Assembly (NCBI GenBank): GCA_050010115.1
Contig: JBEKLQ010000073.1
Location: 1 to 20,631 of the forward strand
Length of the DNA stretch: 20,631 bases
Direction of reading: 5' to 3'
Source: JAKACA01 sp050010115
GTDB lineage: Bacteria > Actinomycetota > Acidimicrobiia > Acidimicrobiales > Bog-793
Shown here piece after piece: positions 8,154-15,356 of this stretch (position 1 is its first letter; the number at the start of each line of letters is the position of its first letter). The notes beneath the pieces are model-generated. The model was not told the origin of the DNA. It searched no databases and worked only from the letters and a program-made list of their open reading frames with translations. The position numbers and the translations under genes are program-made.

Positions 8154-8444
8154 CTACCCGTGCTCGGCGTGTTCCGACCAGGGCCGGTCCCTACGAAGCG
8201 CCACGGGCTTGGACCACCAACGCCCGGACATGCGCCACACGTACTCCGGTACGCCCGCTGCGCGACCGGATCCGGGTCGACCGGCACGGTGCCTCGGCCA
8301 GCACACCTCGACCGCCGCAGCAATGGCGGCGACGATGTCGGGCGGCGCAGACAACGCGCCCTGTGCCACCGGCTGCGGAGGACCAACCGAGGCGGCGCCG
8401 GCGGCGCCGACCGGACCGCCGGCGCCACTGTGCTCTGAGCTCAC
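8154..8444 (-). CDS. Small protein coupled to carboxylase beta; candidate accessory subunit
   Basis: A 96-aa open frame from a GTG at 8444 that overlaps the TGA of the upstream carboxylase beta gene in a GTGA arrangement (8441-8444), indicating translational coupling. The N-terminal 30 residues are a Gly/Ala/Pro-rich linker. Then comes a short predicted helix DIVAAIAAAVEVCW, and a C-terminal stretch VWRMSGRWWSKPVALRRDRP rich in Trp and Arg. Actinobacterial acyl-CoA carboxylases often have a tiny epsilon subunit encoded right after beta. Small gamma-type subunits of biotin-dependent decarboxylases also combine an xxAAIAAAV helix with a C-terminal W..GR segment. Position and shape fit such a role, but I do not recognise a specific family, so the function is inference. 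Confidence 0.7.
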   Translation of the reverse strand: MSSEHSGAGGPVGAAGAASVGPPQPVAQGALSAPPDIVAAIAAAVEVCWPRHRAGRPGSGRAAGVPEYVWRMSGRWWSKPVALRRDRPWSEHAEHG

Positions 8445-10090
8445 AGCGGGATGTTGCCGTGCTTGCGGTGCGGCAGCTCCTCACGCTTCGACGCCAGCAA
8501 GTCAAGGCTCCGCACGATCACGCGGCGCGTGTCTGCCGGGTCGATCACGTCGTCGACGTAGCCCCGCTCGGCAGCGACGTACGGGTTGGCATACCGCTCC
8601 GTGTACTCGTCGACCAGCTCCGCCCGGCGACCGACAGGGTCAGCGGAGTCGGCGAGCTCGCGCCGGTACACGATCTCGACGGCTCCCTGCGGCCCCATGA
8701 CCGCCAGCTCAGCCGAAGGCCAGGCGAAGGCGAAGTCGGTACCGATCGATTTGGAGTCCATGACGACGTAGGCGCCGCCGTAGGCCTTCCGCGTGATGAC
8801 CTGGATGCGGGGCACGGTCGACTCGCAGTAGGCGTAGAGCAACTTGGCGCCGTGGCGGATGATCCCGCCGTACTCCTGGTCGGTCCCAGGCATAAAACCG
8901 GGCACATCCACAAACGTGACCAACGGCAAGTTGAAGGCGTCGCACGTCCGCACAAAACGCGCCCCCTTCTCCGACGAGTCGATGTCGAGCACGCCCGCCA
9001 GCACGGCCGGCTGATTGCCGACTATGCCGACGGCTCGCCCGCCGATCCTGGCGAAGCCGCACGTCAGGCTCATCGCCCAGTGCGGGAAGTACTCCATATA
9101 GTCGCCGTCGTCGACGATCGCTTGGATGACCGTGCGCATGTCGTAGGGCTGGTTCGAGCTCGGGGGCACGATGTCGCGCAGCTCGGGCACCTGGGCCTCG
9201 GCGTCGTCGGGACGCTCCGTCGACGGGGGCATCTCGAGGTTGTTCGACGGCAGGAACGACAGCAGGTAGCGCACGTCGTCCAGGCACGCCTTCTCGTCGG
9301 CGGCGACGAAGGTGGCGACTCCCGAGCGGGTGGCGTGGCTCATGGCACCGCCGAGCTGCTCGAGGGTCACCTCCTCGCCCGTGACCGTCTTCACGACGTC
9401 GGGACCGGTGATGAACATGTGGCTCGTCTCGTGCACCATGAAGATGAAGTCCGTCATGGCGGGCGAGTACACGGCCCCGCCGGCACACGGTCCGAGGATC
9501 ACGCTGATCTGTGGCACCACGCCGGATGCGCGCACGTTGCGGTAGAAGATGCCACCGTAGGCGTGCAGCGAGACAACACCCTCCTGGATGCGAGCGCCAC
9601 CGCCGTCGTTCAACCCGATGACGGGCACGCCCACGTCGACCGCCAGGTCCATGAGCTTGTGGATCTTCTCGGCATGCGCCTCGCCGAGCGCTCCGCCGAA
9701 CACCGTGAAGTCCTGGCTGTAGATGCAGACCCGGCGCCCGTCGATCGTGCCGAAGCCAGTGATCACCCCGTCGGTGTACGGCCTGCTGCGCTCCAGCCCC
9801 ATTCCGTGCGACCGGTGCCGCACCAGCAGGTCGAGCTCCTGGAACGACCCGTCGTCGAGTAGGTACTCGAGGCGCTCGCGCGCCAGCATCTTCCCCTTCG
9901 ACCGGTGGTTCTGGACCGACCGCTCACTGCCTGGCTGGCGGGCGTGTGCCTTCTCCTCTTCGAGGGCGCGCAGGCGGGCGGCCATGGAGTGATCATGCAG
10001 ATCGAGAACGTGCTCGGTCTCGGCGGCTTCGTCGGCGATCTCCTCGGTGTCCACGAGCGGCGCCTCGGCGTCCGGCTTGGTGTCGGGCAT
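8441..10090 (-). CDS. pccB: Acyl-CoA carboxylase beta (carboxyltransferase) subunit, propionyl-CoA type
   Basis: A 549-aa biotin-dependent carboxyltransferase of the crotonase fold. The N-terminal half has the oxyanion motif GGGARIQEG (163-171). The C-terminal half has RKAYGGAYVVMDSK, and the end KHGNIPL is typical of actinobacterial AccD/PccB. It transfers carboxyl from carboxybiotin to an acyl-CoA, giving methylmalonyl-CoA if propionyl-CoA is the substrate. The residue after GGAY, which in this family discriminates propionyl-CoA (Asp) from acetyl-CoA (Ile), is Val442, so specificity is uncertain. The ATG at 10090 is chosen over an in-frame ATG at 10126 because family N-termini resemble MPDTKPDAEA and TAGCCT lies 7 nt upstream. 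The biotin carboxylase/BCCP alpha subunit is not in the window. A small ORF is coupled at its 3' end. Confidence 0.92.
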   Translation of the reverse strand: MPDTKPDAEAPLVDTEEIADEAAETEHVLDLHDHSMAARLRALEEEKAHARQPGSERSVQNHRSKGKMLARERLEYLLDDGSFQELDLLVRHRSHGMGLERSRPYTDGVITGFGTIDGRRVCIYSQDFTVFGGALGEAHAEKIHKLMDLAVDVGVPVIGLNDGGGARIQEGVVSLHAYGGIFYRNVRASGVVPQISVILGPCAGGAVYSPAMTDFIFMVHETSHMFITGPDVVKTVTGEEVTLEQLGGAMSHATRSGVATFVAADEKACLDDVRYLLSFLPSNNLEMPPSTERPDDAEAQVPELRDIVPPSSNQPYDMRTVIQAIVDDGDYMEYFPHWAMSLTCGFARIGGRAVGIVGNQPAVLAGVLDIDSSEKGARFVRTCDAFNLPLVTFVDVPGFMPGTDQEYGGIIRHGAKLLYAYCESTVPRIQVITRKAYGGAYVVMDSKSIGTDFAFAWPSAELAVMGPQGAVEIVYRRELADSADPVGRRAELVDEYTERYANPYVAAERGYVDDVIDPADTRRVIVRSLDLLASKREELPHRKHGNIPL

Positions 10091-10103
10091 GTCCCGAAGG
10101 CTA
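10091..10103 (-). promoter_or_regulatory. Candidate -10 for leaderless carboxylase beta mRNA
   Basis: On the minus strand TAGCCT (10103-10098) ends 7 nt before the ATG at 10090. No Shine-Dalgarno is present and no clear -35 was seen. Confidence 0.4.
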
Positions 10104-10258
10104 CCGGTGGCCGGGCTCTGCCACATCGACTCTTTTGGGGGCTTCCACCGGCGATTTCGTGGCAGGCGTACGCGAATCGAGGCCCGACGTCCTTTATCAC
10201 TACATGACGGGGAACCAGTCGGTCATGGCGATCGTCAGAGCAGGATGAGAAGGTCGAG

Positions 10259-11341
10259 ATGGTCGAGGCAGGGACAGGGGCAACTCACAGGCGGTCAGGC
10301 TTCGGTGGCGCCGCGGTCGCCGGCGGCCTCGCCTTGGCTGTGACGCTCGCCGGCTGCGGCCACGTCGCCGGCGCCCGGCCGACCGATCCGAGACCTCGGA
10401 CGTCCCAGTCGGTGTCGCCGAAGACGCCGGCCTCGCTCACGACCACTTCGGTGAGCAACCAGGTCCTGGCCGAGCGCGACGCCCGCTACCTGCTCTCGCT
10501 CCTCACCAAGCTCCCGCCTGGGGCGTCGCCGCTGTCGGCGAAGGCGCCCCCCGGAACGCCGGCGCTGTTGCGGACCCCGGTGCTCAGGCCGATGACTCCC
10601 TACCTCGCTACGGACACCCGCTTCACGATCGTGCCCGGCACCCCGGCGGCCATCCTCGCCTGGTTCGCGGCGCACAGGCCGGCGCGGTCGACGAACGCGC
10701 TGTCGGGCAGCACCGGCGGCCCCGGCGCCCTGGCAGTAGAGCAGGGCTTCCAGTGGCCGGCGACCGCCGTCTTGGACCAGCGGGGCATGCTCCTCAGCGC
10801 CGAGGCGTTCGGACACGGCACGATCCTCGTCCGGGTCGACACGGGAGTCGTCTACACGCCGAACCGCCCGACGGCTGAACAGGTACCCGCCGGCGTCGAC
10901 CGCGTGGTGCTGACGGTCACGCCGCCGACGGGCCCGGTGCGGGTCTTCGTCGTGACGAAGTCCTCGTCGATCACAGCGCTCGAGTCGGCGCTGGCTGCGC
11001 TCGCTCGGCCCGACTTCACGGTCCAGCCCGGCGGGCCGTGCTTGTGCGGAGCCGGCGTGAACGAGAAGTTCGTGGCTGAGTTCTTCCTCGCCGGCCACGC
11101 TGCTCCAGCCGTCACCGTGTCCGACTCGCCGTATTTCGCCATCATGGGCGTCGGCAACGTGGGTTTCGAGGCTGGGACGACAACTGAGCCGGTGCTGGAG
11201 GACTGGTCCTGGAGCCTCGCCAAGGTCGTCGAGCACATCACCGGTGTTCACTTCGACGGCGTGCCGCCGACCCCAACGGCGCCCAAGGTGCAGGACTCGC
11301 CGGCCGTCGCCCACTCACCGGCGGGAATCTCGGCCGGATGA
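10259..11341 (+). CDS. Predicted lipoprotein of unknown function
   Basis: A 360-aa exported protein. After a short basic n-region (HRR) and a hydrophobic stretch comes the lipobox LAGC, with Cys33 as the probable lipidated residue. A Pro/Thr/Ser-rich tether (about 35-68) follows, then a soluble domain of mixed composition containing PAAILAWFAAHRP and, around residue 262, a CLCG motif. The C-terminus is Pro-rich. I recognise no catalytic or binding domain. GAGAAGG lies about 6 nt before the ATG at 10259, so unlike its neighbours it has a conventional ribosome binding site. It is divergent from the carboxylase beta gene and convergent with epi, standing alone inside the CoA-metabolism island. 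Membrane anchoring on the outer face of the cytoplasmic membrane is inferred from the lipobox only. Confidence 0.88.
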   Translation: MVEAGTGATHRRSGFGGAAVAGGLALAVTLAGCGHVAGARPTDPRPRTSQSVSPKTPASLTTTSVSNQVLAERDARYLLSLLTKLPPGASPLSAKAPPGTPALLRTPVLRPMTPYLATDTRFTIVPGTPAAILAWFAAHRPARSTNALSGSTGGPGALAVEQGFQWPATAVLDQRGMLLSAEAFGHGTILVRVDTGVVYTPNRPTAEQVPAGVDRVVLTVTPPTGPVRVFVVTKSSSITALESALAALARPDFTVQPGGPCLCGAGVNEKFVAEFFLAGHAAPAVTVSDSPYFAIMGVGNVGFEAGTTTEPVLEDWSWSLAKVVEHITGVHFDGVPPTPTAPKVQDSPAVAHSPAGISAG

Positions 11342-11346
11342 CCCGC

Positions 11347-11391
11347 CGTGGTCACCTGAAGTAGGCAAATAGCCGAGTTGCAGTGACCACG
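11347..11391. repeat. Palindromic element, diverged copy
   Basis: CGTGGTCAC (11347-11355) and GTGACCACG (11383-11391) are perfect 9-bp inverted arms around a 27-nt centre. The right half (11375-11392) matches the right half of the next element (11446-11463) at 15 of 18 positions, so it looks like a third, diverged member of the same family. It starts 5 nt after the lipoprotein stop codon and could act as a terminator. Confidence 0.6.
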
Positions 11392-11404
11392 ACCCTCCAG
11401 CTTC

Positions 11405-11535
11405 GTGGCCTACGCACCGCTGTCACGCTTATTCGGCACAGTTCAGAGTTGGCGTGACAACGATGCCGGCGCCGGCCCTGGCTTACGCCTCGCTGTCACG
11501 CTTATTCGGCACAGTTCAGAGTTTGCGTGACAACG
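11405..11535. repeat. Two tandem copies of a palindromic element, 73-bp period
   Basis: A 45-bp core at 11418-11462 recurs at 11491-11535 with one mismatch (11451 versus 11524). Weaker similarity extends about 13 bp upstream of each copy. Each core has inverted arms TGTCACGC and GCGTGACA (11421-11428 with 11452-11459; 11494-11501 with 11525-11532) around a 23-nt centre. The array lies between the convergent lipoprotein and epi genes. It may serve as a bidirectional terminator or be a mobile repetitive extragenic palindrome. No transposase is present. Confidence 0.9.
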
Positions 11536-11553
11536 GCTCCAGCCCGGCCACCC

Positions 11554-11973
11554 CTACTCCTGCACGAGCTCGATCAGGGCTCCAAAGGCGCTCTTCGGGT
11601 GGACAAACGCCACGGTGGTCCCGCGTGAGCCAGCCCGGGGCACGGCGTCGATCGTCGTCGCGCCTGCGGCCTTCATCGACGCCAGCGCAGCCGCGCAGTC
11701 GGTCACCCGGTACCCGACGTGGTGGATGCCTTCACCTCGCTTCTCGAGGTACTTCGCCACCGGAGAGTCCTCCCGGGTCGGCGTGAGCAGCTGCACGTAG
11801 GAGTCCGCCACCTTCAACAACGCTTCCTCGACGCCATCGGACTCGATGACCTCCCGGTGGGCGACGGTGGCGCCGAGCGTCTCGGCGTACCAGGCCACGG
11901 CGGCGTCGAGATCCCGCACGGCGATGGCGACGTGGTCGATCTCCGTCAGCTCGAAACCTCTGGGCTCGCTCAT
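11554..11973 (-). CDS. epi: Methylmalonyl-CoA/ethylmalonyl-CoA epimerase
   Basis: A 139-aa protein of the vicinal-oxygen-chelate (glyoxalase/bleomycin resistance) fold. Two beta-alpha-beta modules carry the expected metal ligands: His14 (IDHVAIAV), Gln61, His85 (IHHVGY) and Glu135 (LIELVQ). It interconverts the 2R and 2S forms of methylmalonyl-CoA and, in organisms with the ethylmalonyl-CoA pathway, of ethylmalonyl-CoA. This bridges the 2S product of Ccr to the 2R substrate of Ecm. The ATG at 11973 overlaps the ccr stop codon as ATGA (11970-11973), so it is the translationally coupled second gene of a ccr-epi operon. A conserved-looking TANNNT hexamer is not needed here, in line with its internal position. 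Length is normal for the family. Confidence 0.93.
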   Translation of the reverse strand: MSEPRGFELTEIDHVAIAVRDLDAAVAWYAETLGATVAHREVIESDGVEEALLKVADSYVQLLTPTREDSPVAKYLEKRGEGIHHVGYRVTDCAAALASMKAAGATTIDAVPRAGSRGTTVAFVHPKSAFGALIELVQE

Positions 11974-13310
11974 GCCCCCAACCTCCGGAACATCGTGATC
12001 CTGTCCTCCCCGACCTTGTCCCGCAGCTCCGGGTCGGCGATGCCGAGCCCCTCCGTGGGCGCCAGGCACAGCACACCGATCTTGCCTTCGTGCAAGTTGT
12101 AGTGAACCTGTGACGCTGCCTCGCCGACGGCGTCGAGCGGGTAGGTCGCCGACAACATCGGCTGGATCTTGCCGAGGCGGATCAACCGGTTGGCCTCCCA
12201 CGCCTCCCGGTAGTTGGCGAAGTGTGAGGCTTTGATGGTCTTGAGCTTCATCCAGAGGTGCCGGTTGTCGTACTCGATCATGTATCCCGACGTCGCCGCG
12301 CAGGTCACGATCATGCCGCCACGTTTTGCCACGAAGACCGAGGCTCCCATCGTCTGGCGTCCCGGGTGCTCGAACACGATGTCGGGGTCTTCGCCGACGA
12401 GCGAGCGGATGTCCTTGCCCAGACGCCGCCACTCCGTCTCGTCCTGGGTGTGCTCGTCGGCCCAGAACCGGTAGTCCTTGGCCGCGCGGTCGATCACGGC
12501 CTCACACCCAAGCGCCTCGAGCAGCTTGGCCTTCGACGCGGAGCTGACCACCCCGACGGGGATGCCGCCACCGTTCAGCACGTACTGGGTGGCGTAGCCG
12601 CCGAGCCCGCCGGTGGCGCCCCACACGAGCACGACGTCGCCCTGTTTCATGTTGGCGCCGTTGTGCGACACCAGCATCCGGTAGGACGTCGAGTTGCACA
12701 GGGCGTTGACGGCGGACTCCTCCCAGCTCAAGTGCTCGGGCTTCGGCATGAGCTGGTTGGCCCTCACTATGGTCAGGTCGGCGAGCCCCCCGAAGTTGCT
12801 CTCGAAACCCCAGATCCGCTGATTTGACGCCTGCATCGCATCATCGTGAGCCAAGGGATCCTGAGCGTCGACGTAGTTGCAGTGGACGACGACTCGGTCC
12901 CCCGGCTTCCAGTCACGAACCGCCGACCCGGTGCGCAGCACGACACCCGAGGCATCCGAGCCGACGACGTGATAGGGCAGGTCGTGGCGCTTGCCCCACT
13001 CGCTCTCCCGCCCCAACCTCTCGAGAAACCCGAACGTCGGCAACGGCTCGAATATCGACGTCCAGACCGTGTTGAAGTTGATGGAGCTGGCCATCACGGC
13101 GATGTAGCACTCGTCAGGAGCGAGCTCGGGCACCGGTACGTCCCCGACGTGCAGTGATTTGCGGGGGTCTTTCTCGTTCGAGGCGAGGCCGGCGAACATA
13201 TGCGCCTCGTCTTTGCGGACGAACGCCGCCCGGTAGGACTCGGGAAGGGGCATGGCGCCGAGGTCCGAGCCGGGGGCGCCGGCGAGGATCGCGTCACGGA
13301 ACGCTTGCAT
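11970..13310 (-). CDS. ccr: Crotonyl-CoA carboxylase/reductase
   Basis: A 446-aa NADPH-dependent medium-chain reductase that reductively carboxylates crotonyl-CoA to (2S)-ethylmalonyl-CoA. The nucleotide-binding loop is VWGATGGLGGYATQYV (229-244). The four residues known to hold CO2 in the Kitasatospora setae enzyme (Asn81, Phe170, Glu171, His365) have clear counterparts: Asn80 in SSINFN, Phe169-Glu170 in IWGFES and His363 in ASHFANY. It is therefore predicted to be a true carboxylase rather than only a reductase. Other landmarks are YHVVGSDASGVV and EHPGR. The ATG at 13310 gives the usual Ccr length. It is followed by overlapping epi and is divergent from phaA across 140 bp. Identification is firm; kinetic preference is not visible. 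Confidence 0.96.
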   Translation of the reverse strand: MQAFRDAILAGAPGSDLGAMPLPESYRAAFVRKDEAHMFAGLASNEKDPRKSLHVGDVPVPELAPDECYIAVMASSINFNTVWTSIFEPLPTFGFLERLGRESEWGKRHDLPYHVVGSDASGVVLRTGSAVRDWKPGDRVVVHCNYVDAQDPLAHDDAMQASNQRIWGFESNFGGLADLTIVRANQLMPKPEHLSWEESAVNALCNSTSYRMLVSHNGANMKQGDVVLVWGATGGLGGYATQYVLNGGGIPVGVVSSASKAKLLEALGCEAVIDRAAKDYRFWADEHTQDETEWRRLGKDIRSLVGEDPDIVFEHPGRQTMGASVFVAKRGGMIVTCAATSGYMIEYDNRHLWMKLKTIKASHFANYREAWEANRLIRLGKIQPMLSATYPLDAVGEAASQVHYNLHEGKIGVLCLAPTEGLGIADPELRDKVGEDRITMFRRLGA

Positions 13311-13346
13311 GGCGGGAGGCTACTACGGGGTAACCAAGGGTCCCAA
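13311..13346 (-). promoter_or_regulatory. Candidate ccr-epi promoter
   Basis: On the minus strand TTGGGA (13346-13341), an 18-nt spacer, then TAGCCT (13322-13317), which ends 6 nt before the ATG at 13310. The -35 matches TTGACA at four of six positions. No Shine-Dalgarno is present, so the mRNA is probably leaderless. Confidence 0.5.
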
Positions 13347-13450
13347 GGTGCCGCTGGTGGCGGCGCGGCGGTAGGCTCGCTAACGGTTTGGGTGGCCTTG
13401 GGCGAATGCCCCGGGCTGCTGTTGGAATGACAATCACCCTGGAGGGTCAG

Positions 13451-14635
13451 ATGCCCGGATCCGTCATCGTCGCTGGTGCCCGCACCCCGATCGGCAAGCT
13501 CGCGGGAGCCTTCGCGGGGTTCAGTGGGATGGAATTGGGGGGTTTCGCGATAGAAGCAGCCCTCGCGCGAGCGGGCATCGGCGGCTCCGAGGTCGACTAT
13601 GTCTTCATGGGCCAGGTGCTGCAGGCCGGCCAGGGGCAGATCACCGCTCGCCAGGCGGCGGTCAAGGGCGGCATCCCCATGACCGTTCCGGCCACGACGA
13701 TCAACAAGGTGTGCCTCTCCGGCCTCAGTGCGCTGCACCTCGCCGACCAGGCGATCCAGGCGGGTGAGGCCGACATCGTCATCGCCGGTGGCATGGAGTC
13801 GATGACGGCGGCGCCGTACCTGCTGCCGGGGGCGCGGGCGGGCTACCGAGCGGGGGACCAGAAGGTCGTCGACTCGATGATGTACGACGGCTTGTTCTGC
13901 GCCTTCGACCAGATCGCCATGGGTGCCGGGACCGAGCGCTACAGCCGTGCGGCGGAGATCTCCCGGGAACGCCAGGATGCCTTCGCCGCCACGTCCCACG
14001 AGCGTGCGGCCGCCGCCATCAAGGAGGGGCGCTTTGCGGACGAGATCGTCGCCGTGAAGGTGCCGCAGCGCAAGGGTGACCCGGTCGTCATCGAGGTGGA
14101 CGAAGGCGTGCGGCCCGAGACCACGGTCGAGTCGCTGGGCAAGCTGCGGCCGGCGTTCGACAACGAGGGCACGATCACGGCAGGAAACGCCAGCCAGATC
14201 TCCGACGGCGGCGCTGCGCTCGTCGTCATGTCCCGGGCACGGGCGGAGGCGCTCGGAGTGACCCCCCTCGGTGAGATCGTCGGCTACGGGCAGGTCGCCG
14301 GGCCGGACGCCTCGCTGCTGACGCAGCCATCGCGGGCGATCCTCCAGGCGCTCGAGCACGCAGAACTGTCGCTCGGTGACGTCGACCTGTTCGAGATCAA
14401 CGAGGCGTTCGCCGCCGTGGGCGTCGCCTCGATGGACGACCTCGGAATCTCGGCTGACGTGGCGAACGTCAACGGTGGGGCGATCGCCCTCGGCCACCCG
14501 ATCGGGATGTCTGGTGCCCGGCTGGCCTTGACCGTGCTGCACGAGCTGCGCCGGCGTGGCGGCGGCCTTGCCGCCGTGGCACTGTGCGGAGGCGGTGGCC
14601 AAGGGGACGCCGCCCTCCTGCGCTCCTTGGCGTAG
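13451..14635 (+). CDS. phaA: Acetyl-CoA acetyltransferase (biosynthetic-type thiolase)
   Basis: A 394-aa thiolase that condenses two acetyl-CoA to acetoacetyl-CoA. The nucleophilic Cys88 is in INKVCLSGL, His349 in GGAIALGHPIGMSGAR and Cys379 in ALCGGGGQG, at nearly the same numbers as in the Zoogloea PhaA enzyme. NEAFAAV lies just before the third motif. The ATG at 13451 is preceded by GGAGGG four bases upstream, which decides the start over an in-frame ATG at 13427. It is divergent from ccr-epi and opens the route that Hbd continues. Mitochondrial/mycobacterial-like sequences such as AGARTPIGKL start right at the N-terminus. A degradative role as a short-chain thiolase cannot be excluded, but the neighbours favour biosynthesis. 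Confidence 0.95.
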   Translation: MPGSVIVAGARTPIGKLAGAFAGFSGMELGGFAIEAALARAGIGGSEVDYVFMGQVLQAGQGQITARQAAVKGGIPMTVPATTINKVCLSGLSALHLADQAIQAGEADIVIAGGMESMTAAPYLLPGARAGYRAGDQKVVDSMMYDGLFCAFDQIAMGAGTERYSRAAEISRERQDAFAATSHERAAAAIKEGRFADEIVAVKVPQRKGDPVVIEVDEGVRPETTVESLGKLRPAFDNEGTITAGNASQISDGGAALVVMSRARAEALGVTPLGEIVGYGQVAGPDASLLTQPSRAILQALEHAELSLGDVDLFEINEAFAAVGVASMDDLGISADVANVNGGAIALGHPIGMSGARLALTVLHELRRRGGGLAAVALCGGGGQGDAALLRSLA

Positions 14636-14672
14636 CCGCCCGGGCGATTCGCCCCGCGTCCTGAGTCGCTTG

Positions 14673-14704
14673 GCGCGCCTGACCCCTGAAACCTTTAGGC
14701 GCGC
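14673..14704. terminator. Candidate bidirectional terminator between phaA and recR
   Basis: GCGCGCCT (14673-14680) and AGGCGCGC (14697-14704) form a perfect 8-bp GC-rich stem around a 16-nt loop, in the 115-bp gap between two convergent genes. There is no T-run, which is common for GC-rich actinobacterial terminators. The loop is long, so confidence is limited. Confidence 0.45.
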
Positions 14705-14750
14705 GGCGAAACTGTCGTCAGGGAACACCTTTCCGGCGCGGGTCGCCGGC

Positions 14751-15350
14751 TCAGTGACTCATCTCGCGCCGGCCGACCAGCGCCCTCCCGAGCGTGAGCT
14801 CGTCGGCGTATTCGAGATCGCCGCCGACCGGAAGGCCGCTGGCGATCCGCGTGACCTTCACACCGAGGGGGCTGAGTAGCCGGGCAAGGTACATGGCCGT
14901 CGCCTCGCCTTCGAGATTGGGGTTCGTGCACAAGATGACTTCGGCGATCCCTTCCGGACCGAGCCGCCCCAGCAGATCCCGCACGCGGAGTTGATCCGGA
15001 CCGATGCCTTCGATCGGGTTGAGGGCACCGCCGAGCACGTGGTAGGTCCCGTGAAACTCCCTCGTCCGCTCGACGGCCACGATGTCGCGGGGGTCCTCGA
15101 CGACGCAGACGATCGACGAGTCACGTCGTGTGTCGCTGCAGATCCGGCACAGGGTGCCCTCGCCGACGTTGAAGCAACGCTCGCAGAGCCGGATCCGGTC
15201 CTTGACCTCCGCGATCGTCGCCGAGAGGCGGAGCGCCTCCTCCTTCGGGACCTCGAGCAGGTGGAAGGCGATCCGCTGGGCGGACTTGGGTCCGATTCCC
15301 GGTAGCCGGCCGAGCTCGTCGACGAGCTCCTGGATGGGACCTGCGAACAT
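14751..15350 (-). CDS. recR: Recombination mediator protein RecR
   Basis: A 199-aa DNA repair protein that, with RecO and RecF, loads RecA onto gapped DNA. Domains in order: helix-hairpin-helix with LPGIGPKSAQR (16-26); a four-cysteine zinc finger (Cys56, Cys59, Cys68, Cys71); a Toprim domain with VVEDPRDIVAVERT (83-96) and CTNPNLEGEATA; and a C-terminal tail with ASGLPVGGDLEYADELTLGRAL. Length matches the family. The ATG at 15350 is 6 nt after the ybaB stop codon, and the start fits the conserved MFAGPIQELVDEL. It is the third gene of dnaX-ybaB-recR, a gene order found across many bacteria. Confidence 0.98.
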   Translation of the reverse strand: MFAGPIQELVDELGRLPGIGPKSAQRIAFHLLEVPKEEALRLSATIAEVKDRIRLCERCFNVGEGTLCRICSDTRRDSSIVCVVEDPRDIVAVERTREFHGTYHVLGGALNPIEGIGPDQLRVRDLLGRLGPEGIAEVILCTNPNLEGEATAMYLARLLSPLGVKVTRIASGLPVGGDLEYADELTLGRALVGRREMSH

Positions 15351-15356
15351 CGCCGG

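Noticed and set aside
8363..9862. 499-codon plus-strand open frame
   Set aside because: Antisense to the carboxylase beta gene, which has full family motifs; the translation is His/Asp/Val-rich noise.
10295..11314. 339-codon minus-strand open frame
   Set aside because: Antisense to the lipoprotein gene, which has a lipobox and a ribosome binding site. The minus translation is Arg-rich without motifs.
13094..14728. 544-codon minus-strand open frame
   Set aside because: Mostly antisense to the thiolase, whose three catalytic motifs are intact.
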